Shown: positions 31,710 to 44,135 of the stretch, in pieces
Position numbering within the stretch: the stretch's first letter is position 1
How the letters are laid out: each line of letters begins with the position of its first letter
From: Ophiosphaerella korrae
Lineage: Eukaryota; Ascomycota; Dothideomycetes; Pleosporales; Phaeosphaeriaceae
Assembly (NCBI GenBank): GCA_028456385.1
Contig: JALNQF010000008.1
Coordinates: 527,827 to 591,826 of the forward strand
DNA length: 64,000 nt
Direction of reading: 5' to 3'
Notes under the pieces: generated by a model
Told to the model about the DNA's origin: nothing
Databases searched by the model: none
The model's input: the letters and a program-made list of their open reading frames with translations, nothing else
Program-made: the position numbers and the translations under genes

Positions 31710-34700
31710 GATCTTGGCAGTCAAGAGGAAGAATAGCAGTAATCTGAATGAGGGTATATATATGATGAGGTAGGGCGCTTTCGACTTGCCAGTTGAACAG
31801 TCAGGCTGACAATTGTGGTTGTGGATTGACTAAAGTACACTGAAGCAGCACTGTGGTGGATTGAAATACCTTCGGGGGTGGCGCCAGCGGATTCATTCAT
31901 TCCCCGTTTGTACAACATGGATCAAGGGGATGCGAATATTTTTCGTTGCATCACCCTCACTATTAGTGCGTGGGGGGGGGGGGGGGGGGCATCGTAACGA
32001 GGGAAAGTTGCCTATCCGTTTGTCCATGAAGAGGTTCGAGCTTGTAATAGCGGAAACAAGGAAAGTAACGGTAGGAGAAGGAAATCAATGGCGCAGGGAT
32101 GTTACTCCTTGTGCCGATGAACATTCGAACTGATCGACCCCTGAATAACTAGGTACGCTCTACAGTGTGATCCTGAAGCTGTGACTTCAAATTTGAGTGC
32201 ATGATATTAAGCGAGAAGGCAGCGAGGAGCTCTTTCTTGAGCTTATATCCCATTGAGTACTAGTTGCTACGATGGACATGTGGTAAGAGCAAGTCGGTCT
32301 GCAACACCTCGTGCCTTCCGCATATCCCACGCTTGAACGCAAACCGGCAATCAACGCCGGTGTATATGGACCTAGAATACAGTCAACAGTTCGGTTTTTC
32401 AACCTCAACGAAGAGTTCGATAAAAAAAACAAGCTGCTCAAACAACCATATTGGGCCGTGCAAGATACGCCGACGGGAGACGAATGACTGTTTTAGACAA
32501 TTCACCCAGTGCTTCACCAGACCGAAATTCAATGGATATCGAAAGCAAACACCAAAACGATAGTCAAGAAAAAACGTTGGTCACTCATCTTGGTGTACGA
32601 CTTCAATAAGGATTGTGAAAAACTTGGGCCCGCCACACTTCCGGCGCCACCCGCGCCCAGCCACGCTTTCTCGATTGTGGCTGCACATGGGCCTTGGGCT
32701 TTTCCTCAACAGAAACCGTGACATATGTGCCCTCTAGTACTGAGAGATTGGAATTCCGCGCCATTGAGCTTTGGCTTTGGAACCCATGTCCCGAACGGCA
32801 CGCCAATACCACGTAGGGCCAGCCTCAGTCAGAGCGTTACAACGCAACTCGAGAGTCAAGGTTTAGCGATGGTCGTAGGAACGACAGGGTTGGGTCGGGT
32901 GGTATCCATGGGTCTTTCCAGCCACGCGCTCGGTAGACGGAAAGTAGAACCATGGTTGTGGTTGCGAAGCTTAATTTAACGCCAGAGCATCATAGATCTA
33001 GCCACGACGCACGGTGAGACACATTCTTAAGATAGTGTGCAGATTGGAAAAAAGTAACCGCAACTGTTCAAGGTCAGTCAGCCAGTACGGGCATCACTGT
33101 GGACATCACTGTTGTAAGAAGAGCTCCATGATGAGAGTGAAGAGTAAAATTGCCATGCACATCATAAATCTCATCATCATCATCAGCTAGTGCAGGTTTA
33201 AAATCCTACGAAAGTGGTTCACTTCGTTCGAGATGAGAACGGGGAGGGCGTGATAGCCGCAGATGGCTACAACTTGATGTATTCTCAGATTATGTCGTGC
33301 TTGTCTCTACATGAGAAGGTGACCACCCATACAAGAACGCAAAGATCAAACAGCCGTAAAGATGGAAACTAATCACCAATTATGAACTAATAGGTAAAAA
33401 TTTCATGTGGCAAAGATTTGCTGCTCAGCATCTTACCGTCTTACAATTTGAGCTAACCTTGGAAGTGTCGAACAGTTCAACCCTCATCTACCGCTCTTTG
33501 TCCAGTGCGTTTGCTGCTGGGCCCCAAAGAGGCAGTCAAGCCCGCGCCTGAATATGACACAACCTTATCTCTCTGAGAACCGCTGTGAAATACTATATAT
33601 ATATATATACATCATTGGTCATCCAAGAAGATGAGGGCTTATTGACGAGGCTGTTATCGGCATCAGATTTTGCATTGCCACGCTGGTCGGTGATGAGCAA
33701 CAACAAGGTCAAATTCAAAGCTGATTCAGCATTCTCGTCAAAGTGCACATAAGTTTTACCACTCCCCCTCCCCCTATCCAGAGGGGCAGAGCCTGGACTT
33801 AAAGTTAGCATATGCGTACCTTGGGTTGAGGTCTGCAACCTGGGGGCTACAAACAGTGTGAAATGTGAGATGTGAGGTCTAACCAACTTCTTATCATAAG
33901 TGAGGTCTTGGCCAGAGAAGAAAACGGCTCAATTGCGGCATCTAAAGTGCCTCTCTCCGCCCACGATCCGTCCGCCAGTGCAGACAGCAAAACTCGACTG
34001 TCACCCCGACCTGTATAACTGTGCAGTCTCCCCACGGGACTCGGATGACGAACAGCATCTACTAAAAGAACCATCAGTGTACAAATACCCCGTTTCAGCG
34101 CCACAGGTGCCGTCAGGAGAACCTTGGGAAACCTGACGAGGCCCAGCATTAGGCTTTTGGCCAACAGCGCCCTTGTGATTGTATGTTCGTGGTCTTGTGC
34201 TTAAATTATACGTCTCTAGGGCCAGATTCACGCCGGCGCTGCACTTCCACGATGGCTCGTACCCCCAAGATTCATGCCTCATGTACATGTTGTAGCTGCA
34301 GATATGGCATGCAAGCCTGCTATTGAGGCCCCTAGTGCCGTTTTCAAAGTAGATAGTGCGAAGAGAATTAGACAGCTAGTACTTAAAGAGAGTAAGGGCA
34401 GTGAGCGAGGTGACGTTGATGAGACGTTTGGTGAACCTCATGTTTATGGTGGTAGATGGAAGCGTGGTATGTGACCGAAAGGAGATTTTGGTAACTGTAC
34501 ATCGTGTATAAGCAGGAAATGAGGGTGTAATGAGCACAGCAAAAATAAATGCACGAGATGCTAGATAGGCCAACACGGCGAGCGAAGATAGGCTGACTTT
34601 TTGCTACCATTTGCACATTCTGAGCATTGTTAGTATGTCCTTGATGAGCGGTAGATTGTGAATGTAACGCCCCAACACCACAGCCTTCCCACTAAAACCA

Positions 34701-34973
34701 ATATGTAATGCCTTGTCATCACGAAAGGAGTGTCATTTTCAGTACTTATACTCAACACTTTTGTCTAATGCAAACCATATCATCAGGCACTCCGTTAACC
34801 TTACCCATCTTCTCACACCACCTTGCCAGTATTTTGCAGTGCAATCAAAATTCCATCTCAGGAAAATTGGGCAAATCGCCCATATCGTCCGGACCAACTT
34901 CATCCATGGTCACTTGTACGAAATCCTTCATTTTATAGACGTGTGGTGATGTCTTGAGAACTGGGGTGCCATC
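31710..34973. other. Long gene-poor intergenic region
   Basis: 3.3 kb with no convincing gene. It contains a G18 homopolymer (31972-31989), a TCATCA trinucleotide run (about 33173-33184) and an AT dinucleotide run (33594-33609). Short open frames (31861-32133, 32264-32563, 32725-32979, 33593-33886, 33847-34164, 34713-34949) have no family resemblance, no signal peptides and no splice partners. The last 250 bp is the 3' flank of the mutase gene. Confidence 0.5.
31972..31989. repeat. Poly(G)18 homopolymer
   Basis: An uninterrupted run of 18 G preceded by GTGCGT. Such tracts are rare in fungal DNA and prone to slippage, so the exact length is uncertain in any assembly. Confidence 0.8.
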
Positions 34974-36649
34974 CTACAGACCACCTGCAGTCTTGACAAT
35001 ATCCGAGACCTTCCTAGCAAGATCTTCTGCTTCGGCTTTAGTTGCTGCCTCGGCGTATACACGAACGGCATCTTCAGTTCCACTGGCACGGGCAAACGAG
35101 CGGCCTTGACGGAATTTCTGAACCTCTTTGTCGATTTGGCTTTGGACACCTTCGGGGCTGGTCAGCTTTCGTTCAGCGTCTGTGGTCTTGAAGATGTTTC
35201 GGTCCTTGACGATGACCTTCAGTAGACGGTTGGGAAGGTCAGTGTAGGTTGAAAGCCACTCCTGAGGGCCCCATCGCTTGTGTGCGAGGACTACCTCGAC
35301 AAGAAGGAAGTCAGATAACGCGTCCCCAACAGCTTGGTTGATGAGGTTGATGCATGCGCGGAGGATTTCAAGATTGCCCGCTTCAGAGGGAGACTTGGGC
35401 TCATGGTTCTTGATAGTGCTTAGTGTGTTATGTGAGAAGATGGCTGTGCCATGACCATTTGCCTCGAAATAGACACCAATGTCGAGTTTCTGTGCAGCAT
35501 GATGGAGGTACTTAACACCAGTTGGCGTGCATGTAACAGGGAGGTTGAGATTCTTCTCGACATAGTCTGTTGCGGCGCCGTTTGCGTATGCAGTTTGCAC
35601 AACGCCAATCTTGATTTGGTCTGCGAGACCAGAGGTGCGTACGAGATCACCAAAGAAAGAGGCGACAAGGGTAGCAATGCGGTCGCCATCAAGCAGGCGG
35701 AAGACGTTTTGGGCATCCTTGAAGTAATAAACGACACGATCAGCATCGCCATCTAGGGAGCAGCATCGGTCGCCAGGCCCGGTCTTTGAAGATGGTGGAG
35801 CTCGCTGGTTGGTCTTGACGTAGTCTGCACCACAATCGACATTGAGGCTCTCTGGTTTGATGACGTTGTCATTTGTGACAATAATCTCAAGGCCAGTCTC
35901 TTGCTGTGGGAGGTATTTGACAAGCTCATTGAGCTTTGGTCCACCGACACCGTTGGCGCAGTCGACGGTCAGATGGCCATTTGGCCTTTTGTCGCCCAAT
36001 GCCTTCTTGAAAGCGCTGCTGAACTTCTCATAGTATCCGACTTCAGTAGGAGTACCGTATGCGTCAGGTGTGCCTTCTGTGTTGAGACATCTAACCATGT
36101 AGTGCAGCTGTGGGGTTGTCAAGAAACCATAGTCCTTGGCTTCGGCACCTGCAGCCTTGAGACCATCTAGCAAGCATCCGAGGAGCCTTGAGCCGGAGGC
36201 ACGAGTATCACGGGCGACAACGACGTTGGCAGGCTTGCTGAGATCGATCTTTTGCTCCGAGGCGATTCGCTGATAGTATTTGGAGACGTCTTCTGGAGTG
36301 GCTTGGTTTGCCATCTCTGTGCCAATGGCTTCCCACGACTCCTCTAGCATGTCTCCCAAGGGCTCGACCAGCTTGACGCCGTTGTCCTGGGGAGGGTTGT
36401 GGGACGCAGTGATCATGACGCCGACATATCTGCCGTCTAGTTTACGTGATCGAAGGGCAGCAATGAGACCCACGCGAGTCAAGACGGAATCGAGAACATC
36501 GCTGCTGCTATCAGCCGGGCTCTGATGTATATGGACAGGACTGAGAAAATATCTCACGCTTTTGTTCGGAAGCCAGCCGTGCCATAGGTGTAAACATGGC
36601 CCTCAGGCGGGGGGTGCTTCTGCGCAACATCGACAATGGGGTCAGACAT
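34974..36649 (-). CDS. AGM1: Phosphoacetylglucosamine mutase
   Basis: The model is complement(join(34974..36507, 36558..36649)), 541 aa, the family's usual length. It interconverts GlcNAc-6-P and GlcNAc-1-P in the cytosolic route to UDP-GlcNAc, and so feeds chitin, N-glycan and GPI synthesis. The first exon gives MSDPIVDVAQKHPPPEGHVY and TYGTAGFRTKA. The active-site serine loop is ITASHNPPQDNG (Ser66). The Mg-binding loop is SLDGDADRVVYYF (about residues 281-293). The sugar-binding loop is GVYFEANGHGTAIFS, and the phosphate-binding loop near the C-terminus is ARASGTEDAVRVYAEA. All four catalytic loops are intact. The 50-bp intron (36508-36557) restores FRTKASSDVLDSV. Confidence 0.95.
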
Positions 36650-37361
36650 TATTTGGGGTGCTCTTCCAAGGTCCGAGCAAAGAAAGATTACAGCAAGCAA
36701 GAAAGATACTGTCGAGGTTTATGTACTGTACGTGCTGATGAACAAGTGTGAGCTGAAGAGGCCAAAAGTCAGCTCACGGCAGACAAGTCCTGAGGTGCAT
36801 CTGCAGCTCCAAGTGCCCCTCCACGCTAAGTATGCAACTACCCCTGTCCCCCACTAGCAGGCATGCTGCAGGGCTGATGCAGCATCTCTCCCGTCGACGC
36901 TACACTTTCTGGTATTCTCGTGCCTGACCAAGCACCCAAGATAACCAGCTGTCTAGGTGGCGCCCTTCTTGTGTCCTATACCGACTACTTGGGCCTATGC
37001 GCTCTCGTCAACAATCCGCCAACTGCAATCGCCATCAGTCCCATTACATCACTGCGGCTTTTTCTTGTTCAGCTCACCATTATCAAACTGCGGGGTCGTG
37101 ACACTGCCACCACTGACCGCTTCTCCGCGCATCCAACAGCGTGGTACGCATGCAGGAGACCAGTCGAGCTCGAGTACATCACTTCACAACTCCATGCAAT
37201 CTACTCAACAGTGTGACGGCACTATTTGCACAAAAAGTGAACTTGTCTTCCATTCAAGGGAAGCAGGTGGAAACTACCTAATGAATTAGAGGAATGCCCC
37301 GCAGTTGCCGGATAGTGGCAAGTCTGCTACCAACAAAAATATTGGAATGAGATGCAAGTGT
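36650..37361. promoter_or_regulatory. Intergenic region, promoter of AGM1 and 3' flank of NST1
   Basis: About 710 bp between two minus-strand genes. CT-rich patches lie on the + strand around 36880-37100. Open frames 36920-37216 and 36957-37289 overlap each other and have no recognisable content. Confidence 0.5.
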
Positions 37362-40300
37362 CTAGAAGCCCTGTGGACCAAGTCCAGGGAACCTGCCAAA
37401 GCCAGCTGCAAGCACACTGTGGCCAGGAATGGGACTACCAATCTCGCCAAGCGCAGGAGGAGGAGGAGCGGGTGTGTCGTTGAACTTGATTTGCGACAAT
37501 CGCCCGTCACTGAGCAGCTTGTATTCTAGCGTTCCCCCGCCATTAGTCGCCGTCCCGTCAATGATGTCGCACGCCTCTTTAATTTCCTCAAGCGTCACAG
37601 CCGGCTCGAGTTGGGTCCGAGACATCTCCACTTGGTGTTGCACTTCCAAGGCGTCGTTGTATCCATCCGACATGGGGTGTCTGGCTGCCAGCATCTTGCA
37701 TACTAAGCACACCACGCGCCGAAGCCAGTTGAACCGTTGTTCATTGACACCGCGCTCGTGGCCACGAGGCGTGTTCATGGAGAAAGGGTTGCTAAAAAAA
37801 CTAGAGGTGGGTGAGTTGCCCCATGGAGCACCTGCAGACGGAAACTGATGTAGTGGCGGCGTGCCCCATATATTCGCAGTGGACGGAGTACCAAACCCAG
37901 TGAATGAGTTGGTTTGAAGTGGAGTTGGCGCATCTGGGAAACCGAATCCAATCGACGCATTCCTCACCGAGCCATGTGGCTGAACACTTGCTCGTCGTTC
38001 TGATAATTCTGAAACATCCTCTTCATCGTCCAACAAGGCTTTGCTGCCAAGGTGGTCTGCGAGCTCGTCCATGTCCGTACCCCGGTATCGCTTGTTTTCC
38101 TCATTTGGTTTGACGCTGGAAGGCCGCTGTATTGGTGTCGGTCGTTGAATGGGCTGTGATGATGGTCCTACAATCGGACTCTCGAGACCAACCACTCGCT
38201 CAAAAGATCCTGAGCCCTGTCGAGAATGTGTTGGCATGCTCAAACCGAACGGAGGTAGCTGGTTGGGCCCAGGGAACCCTCCAGGCATCGGTCCTAGGCC
38301 TGGCGGGCCTTCCATGGGGAATCCGCGACTCATTGGCATACCCGGTGGTGGAAACGCGCGGAAGTTCTGCGAGCCCGGTTGTGGAGGGAAGAAAGGCATG
38401 CCTGGACGAGGTCCCATCATATTTGGCATCATTGAGCCCGGCCCTGGGAAGCCGTTGAGACCTGGCGGCATGTTGCTCATACCCAAACCCGGGGGTCCCT
38501 GCATACCAGGTGGCGGTCCAGACAGTAGCATTGGCGAAGATGGTTGGCCATGGTGGGCATGGAATGGCTGTTGCGAATTTGGTGGTTTTGTTAAGATGGA
38601 CTTCGGCACCATTGGAACATGCGCTTGTGATGTTGGGGAGATGGACTTGCTGGTACCAAGTGCGACCTGTGGGGTCTGAGGAGAAGAGCCATGAGAGCCT
38701 TGCTGCGATGTTTGGCGAGGCCGATTCGGTGTCGGTGCTTTGGGCACAGCAGGTGTGACGTGAGGGGAAGGCATTCCTGAAGATGAAGTCTGCTTCAATA
38801 GCTGTGGCGGTAGCGCTGGAGCCACTGGCTGCGAAACTTTCCGAGTCCCAGGAACGGCGGATTGCAGTGTCGCAGCTCCTGCTGGCTCGTCTTTCCGTAA
38901 GCGGTCCTTATCCGTTTTTGCCTTTGCTTCACGCTCCTTGCGCTCCTTGCGCTCCTTGTCTTCGTGAGCCTTCTTCTCTCGGACCTCCTTGTCTTTGGCC
39001 TCGCGATCTTCGCGTTCTTTCCGCTTAGCCTCATCTTTCGCTTTCTTCTCCAGGGCCTTTTGTTCGCGGGCTTTTCGCTCCGATTCCTGTTGTCGCTCGC
39101 GCTCCTCTTGCTGGCGCTTTTGGCGTTCAGCTTCCTTGCGCTGCTTCTCCTCCTCCTGGGCCTTGCGTTCAGCCTCTTTCTTCTTGCGCTGTTCCTCTCG
39201 CCTTTTACGTTGTTCCTCTAGGCGTTTCTCTTCGGCCGCCTTGATCTCTGCCTCTTTGGCGGCTTGTTCAGCATCCTTCTTTGCTTTCTCCTCCGCTTTA
39301 GCCTGCCTCTGCTTGTCCTTCTTCTCCTTCTTCTTCTGGGCTTCTTTCGCCTTCTTAGCCTCCTTTTGGTCTTTCTTCTCATCCTCTTCTGCTAGCTCCT
39401 CAAGCAGCCGTTGTTGGCGTTCGGCGGCGACCTTCTCTCGATACGCTTGGAGTACCCGTTGTTCAAACATTCGTGCTGCAAATATCTGAAACATTCGCCG
39501 ACCTTCCTCCATCCGCTGTTCCTCGGTCATGGCTTCCTGTGCGCGATTAGCCAAATTATGATACCCCAAGATCGGAACCCACATCTTCATCCTCGTCATC
39601 TTCCTCGTAGTCATCGTCATCATACCCCTCTTCTTCATCTACCTCGTCGTCGTAGTCGTCTTCCTCGGGTTGGGGAACGTGGCTATGTGCGCCGTAATTT
39701 CGATGCATATTTGGATGCGCTGCATATTGAGCCTCCTCTTCCCTTTGCATTCGACGCTCGGCAAGTTGCTCCATCATTTCAATGAATTTTTTTCCATCGT
39801 TTTTTAGCAGATCGTCTGCGACGGTGAGAATCCCCCCTGGACCATGAATCAGTATTTTCCATGTACAGTCAGAATGTATGGGTACCTTTGACTTGTAGAC
39901 TGCTACCAAACGAGAGGAAGTCAGACGCTTCGGGGTGACGCATGCTGCGGTCGGAGTCGTACTCGCCGTCAGACGAGATGTCACTATTTGAATAGTCCTC
40001 CTCGTCCTCTTCGCCAGAGTATTCGTCTTCGTCCTCATCGTCGTAGTGTCCGGGCGGTGGGTGAGTGTTCATCAAGGGCCGTGGGTGGGGTGCACTGGAA
40101 ATATGACCGAAATTAGCATCAGGCAGGAATCGACTGACGTCTTGCTGGTGGTGCGCGTACTGCTCGAGTTCTTCATAATATGCATCGTACAAGACCTCCA
40201 ACTCCTCCTCGATTGCGGTGCGCTTTCTCCCACACACGGAGCAGCTGCACGAGTGTTTCTGCTGCTCCTTCATTTTGCGTAGGACAGCCTCCTTCTCGAT

Positions 40301-40924
40301 TTTGACGAGGGACTTGCGGTCGTCTTCGCCGAGGGACAGCCAGAACTCGCGTATGCGCTCCCGCTCTTCTTGGGTGGAGGTGTTCCATATGCGATCCTTT
40401 TTAGGAGGTCTTGCTATGGAGTTGTTCGGTGCGGGGTTGTGGCGTGGTGAGGCACGTTGCGTGTAGGCGAGCGGGGCAGGAGCAGCGGCGGCGCTCTTCT
40501 TCTTCTTCCGCGCCTTCTTGCCGGTGCCGCTGGGTATTGACGCATGGTTGTGCGCGTAGTTCTGCTGGTAGTGGCCGTTAGTGGTAGCGGCATACTGCTG
40601 GCTGTAGTCGCCTCCGTCTTCCTCGTCGTCTGAGTAGCCGTCGTCGTAGAGAGGCTCGTCCAGGTCAGGCTCCTCGTAGTGAGGCGCGGGCTGGCGAGGG
40701 TGGGCGGCGCTGGCAGGCGGGTGGGCAGCCGCAGACGGCACGCCATTTCCCAGGGACACAGGCAGCACCACGGGGGCAGGAGGGTCGTGGGCGGCCTTCT
40801 TGGCAGCCTCCTTCTCGCGCCGCTTCTGCTTCTTGCGGTTGACGGCGCTGGGGGCGGAGGAGTGTGCGGCGGTGCTGTTGGGCGGCATGGATGCTGGGGG
40901 CGGGCCCCTGGTGCCCTGGGCCAT
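37362..40924 (-). CDS. NST1: Stress response protein NST1
   Basis: The model is complement(join(37362..39536, 39583..39836, 39886..40924)), 1155 aa. The order of segments matches NST1: a basic Ala/Lys N-terminus with [13 protein letters not shown]; a conserved cysteine-bearing block [20 protein letters not shown], then [12 protein letters not shown]; and acidic repeats ([16 protein letters not shown]). Next come [26 protein letters not shown] and [21 protein letters not shown] very long Lys/Glu/Arg coiled coil (about 200 residues) follows, and finally a Pro/Gly/Met-rich tail. Both introns (39837-39885 and 39537-39582) are short and restore the conserved joins VKGGILTV and DEDEAMTEE. NST1 is a negative regulator of salt tolerance in yeast and is linked to cytoplasmic mRNA granules. 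The function here is inferred from family. Confidence 0.93.
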
Positions 40925-41885
40925 GGGATGGCTGCTGGGGCAGGTCGCTGGGGCGGGCGAGGAGGGGCAAGTGAGTGTTCTCTGGTGGTGACGGGTCAGC
41001 GACAGGTCGGCATCAAGGGCGCGGCCGGCTCGTGGGAGCTAGAGCGGGTCGTGCGAGGGAGCAGAAGCGCAGGGCCGGGGCATTGCAGGGGCCGGACACG
41101 CACAGCAGGGGAGCAGCAGCGACGGCCGGGGCGGCAGGCGGCAGACGGGCGGCAGAGCGGGCAGAGAGGGCGGCGGTGGGCGGGTTGCGCGGGCGGGCGT
41201 GTTCGTGGTTGGGCGTGTGGTTGCTGAGTTGCGTCGTTGCGGAAAGCGGAACGCAACAGCCCTAGCGGTGGCTCAGCTTGGCGTCTTCCAGAACGGAAGC
41301 CCTGGCCAGCGGCGCCAGCCTGCCAGCCTGCCAGCCTGCTTGGGTGCAGCAAGGCAGGCGCAGCAGGCAGCCGGCCACACTTTCAGCAGCCAGAGCCTCT
41401 CTCCTCCCGCACCGCCGCCGACACCTCTCGCCCATCGTATTCCAGCCGCTTAGCCCAACGCGTGCGTGCGTGCGCTGGTCCCACCCCATTATTAAAGCCT
41501 GCCGCCGCGCTGCTCGCTGTCACCGTCGCCCTTGTTGTCGCCCTCGCCCTCGCCATCACCCACCCCATCGCCGCCGCCGCCCGCGCCCTCGCACCCCCTC
41601 CCCTCGCCGCCGCCAGACCCATCACCACCGCCAGCCCCTCTGCTCGTGCAACTCTGCATTGGGCTAACGCGCCTGTCTCACCTTGGGCTACCTTCGTCTG
41701 CCGCCGTCCAAGACCAGGCCAACCAGCTGCTGCTGCTCGCCAGGCACAGAGCCCCGTGAGGCACACTACGCTACATACACCGCGCCCGCCCCGGACAAAA
41801 CAATCGCTCCCAGACGGCCCTTCCTCACCCTCCCTGCGACTCACCATCCGCCAATTGCTGCCGCCCGCCGTGCCACACGCTCAAA
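40925..41885. promoter_or_regulatory. Divergent GC-rich promoter region between NST1 and RHO2
   Basis: About 960 bp separating divergent start codons. It contains three tandem copies of CCAGCCTG around 41315-41338 and a long pyrimidine-rich tract (about 41515-41640) rich in CGCC/CCTC just upstream of RHO2, a common type of promoter or leader in filamentous fungi. Long open frames here (40679-41227, 41237-42181) come from GC-rich low complexity and overlap RHO2 out of frame. Confidence 0.55.
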
Positions 41886-43028
41886 ATGTCACAGCAGCAG
41901 AATGGCGAGCCCGTCATGCGCAGGTATGTCCATGTCTCAGTCAAATCCCACGCCTCCAATGCCCCAGTCGCGAGCTCTTTGCACTGCACAACCCCATTTC
42001 TGTGCGCCTTTTCCTTTTCGCGCCCGTCTTGCCATGGATTTTCTGGCCGCCGTCATTGCCCCGACCCATCTCTGTTTCACGTCTATCGATTCTCCGTGGG
42101 CCTTCAGCTGTGACATGCATCAATAGTCTGGAGTTGTTGCAGACCCTTGTTGGCGTCCAAGCTCGCATTGGGTTATCCTAGCCGGAAGACACTCCGACTA
42201 AAAATAGGGCAGCCCGCCGCATCCCCATGTCCACTTTTCATCGACTCGCGTTCAATTCTTGCTCTGTTGGGTCGGCCCCTCCGTACCACACATTTTTGCG
42301 TCTCGTATACTCTCACCACTAGTCCTTTCTCGCTGTCATCCTCTCGTGATGTGACACCACGATTTCAATTTCCGTCATGTGCTGATCGCAAACCTGCAGG
42401 AAGCTAGTAATCATCGGCGACGGTGCTTGCGGCAAGACTAGTCTACTCAGCGTATTCACGCTGGGCTACTTTCCAACTGTGCGTAATCCTCGGCTCAGCC
42501 ACAGCTGATTGCCAATGTCGCATTCTAACCTCTCTGCAGCGTTACGTTCCCACCGTATTCGAAAATTATGTCACCGATTGCAGAGTCGATGGCAAGTCCG
42601 TACAACTTGCCTTGTGGGATACCGCAGGACAGGAAGACTACGAGCGCTTACGCCCATTGGCATACAGCAAAGCACACGTCATTCTCATCGGCTTCTCCGT
42701 CGACTCTCCCGATTCACTAGAAAATGTCAAGCACAAGTGGGCCGAAGAAGCACGTGAACGATGCCAAGGCATACCAATAATTCTAGTCGGTTTGAAGAAG
42801 GATCTCCGTGACGACCCGCTCGCCCAGGAAGAAATGCGCAAAAAATCCCTCCGTTTCACTACGCCCAAGCAGGGAAGTGACATGAAGGAAATGATTGGCG
42901 CGCGGAAGTACCTCGAGTGCAGTTCCCTAACCGGTGATGGTGTCGACGATGTATTTGAGGCTGCTACACGCGCTGCACTGCTATCCGTCGACAAGAAGGA
43001 AAGTGGCGGCTGCTGCGTCGTCCTATAA
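41886..43028 (+). CDS. RHO2: Rho-family small GTPase, RHO2 type
   Basis: The model is join(41886..41923, 42400..42478, 42540..43028), 201 aa. All GTPase motifs are present: P-loop GDGACGKTS (19-27), switch [11 protein letters not shown], switch [13 protein letters not shown] (from 66), the NKXD-equivalent LVGLKKDL, the SAK-equivalent [16 protein letters not shown], and the prenylation box CVVL preceded by another cysteine (possible palmitoylation). The stretch [38 protein letters not shown] matches fission-yeast Rho2 better than Rho1 or Cdc42. By family it signals at the plasma membrane to protein kinase C and cell-wall glucan synthesis. The first intron is 476 bp, very long for this genome, and splits the gene after codon 13. 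A frame starting at 42423 is an artefact of reading through intron 2. Confidence 0.95.
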
Positions 43029-43452
43029 TTGGCCTCTCGTTGGACATTACAATAGCATTGGGAGGTGTTTTTTTTTTTTTTTTTTTAGTTTTGCTTTGGC
43101 CTTGCTATCTCTTGGGCGTTTCGAGCGCCTATTGCATCCGCCATCCTTGAAAAGTGTTGCTAGGGGAGACGTTGCTTCTGTTCTACTGAACATATTCAGC
43201 ATTGGGGTTAAGATCTAGGTTGTTTAATGACGATGATGACCATCATCTCACGCTCATTATTATCCACATGTACATTCTAGCTGGGAAGGGATCCACGTGG
43301 TCGCTGGCACCAAGCTTTTGGTATCATCAGAGCTTCGATGAGGGACTGCTAATACTCTCACAATGCATCTTGTGTGCTTAAACCTTGCTTTCATCACGAC
43401 ACAGTATGCTAAGCCTCACTTGCAACACATAATATACATGCCTCGCTACTCA
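43029..43452. other. Intergenic region between convergent RHO2 and mL40 genes
   Basis: 3' flanks of both genes. It includes a T19 run (43068-43086) about 40 bp downstream of the RHO2 stop. Nothing else seen. Confidence 0.6.
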
Positions 43453-44135
43453 TCAATTCCTCATCCACCCATGATTCCAACCCTCCCTCCCCGGATAATC
43501 CGTCTGGATCTTCCCATATTCAATTGGCACACTCCCCCACACCCCTCTCTTAATCATCGCACTCCGATACAACCGCCCCACCTCCCTCCCATGCGGGCCC
43601 AACGTGCCCGGATCCGGTCCTTCACCACCAGCTTTGTGTGGATCCACGCGGTTACCGTTGTTATCCAACAGCCGCAGGTGCTCGCAGGCCGCGCGCATCG
43701 ACTCGTATTGGCGCTCGAGTTCTCGCTCTTCGGCCCAGCGCCGCTTGCGTAGAAACAGGAGCCAGGCACGGTGAATGGTCCAGTGGCGGAGGGCGCGGGT
43801 GCGCGAGAAGTGCAAGGGGCGAGGGGTGAGGGGGTGCGACAGGTGGTAGCGAATGGATGCTGTGTTTTCTTGCTTAGATCTGGGCTTCTGGCGAAGGGGA
43901 GTGGGTTGTTGAAGAGGTGCAATGCATAGTGGGAGGTATATTTTTACGTACTTATTCGTGGGTCCTGGCCTGAGCCCTTTTTATTTCGCTTTTGCATGCG
44001 TGCTGTGGATGAGAATGGGGATGTGGTTGCGGGTATTCTTTGCCGTGAGCATTGTGCGATTCGCGGAAAGAAAAAAGGTATCCGGCTCGATGGGTGGAGC
44101 GGTCTGAGTGCTGGGCGGAAGCTTGAGAAGCTCAT
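43453..44135 (-). CDS. MRPL28: Mitochondrial large-subunit ribosomal protein mL40 (MRPL28)
   Basis: The model is complement(join(43453..43859, 43952..44135)), 196 aa. Exon 1 is a typical mitochondrial presequence, rich in Arg/Ser and lacking acids (MSFSSFRPALRPLHPSSRIP ... RQRIPATTSPFSSTAR), followed by MQKRNKKGSGQDPRI. Exon 2 gives the MRP-L28 domain: IRYHLSHPLTPRPLHFSR, RHWTIHRAWLLFLRKRR, ELERQYESMRAACEHLRLLD, GRLYRSAMIKRGVWGSVPIE and the end QTDYPGREGWNHGW. The join through the 92-bp intron gives DPRITSIRYHL. It is a structural protein of the mitochondrial 54S subunit. Neither exon alone is a plausible gene, so a frame-by-frame annotation would probably truncate it. Confidence 0.88.

Noticed and set aside
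33173..33184. Trinucleotide run near 33.18 kb as coding polyHis/polyMet tract
   Set aside because: No reading frame around it is supported. Treated as a simple microsatellite.
41237..42181. 314-codon + frame across the RHO2 upstream region
   Set aside because: GC-rich low-complexity sequence. It overlaps RHO2 exon 1 out of frame and runs into its intron, with no recognisable domain.
42423..43028. RHO2 frame starting inside exon 2
   Set aside because: It reads through the 61-bp second intron and lacks the P-loop. The spliced model restores all GTPase motifs.
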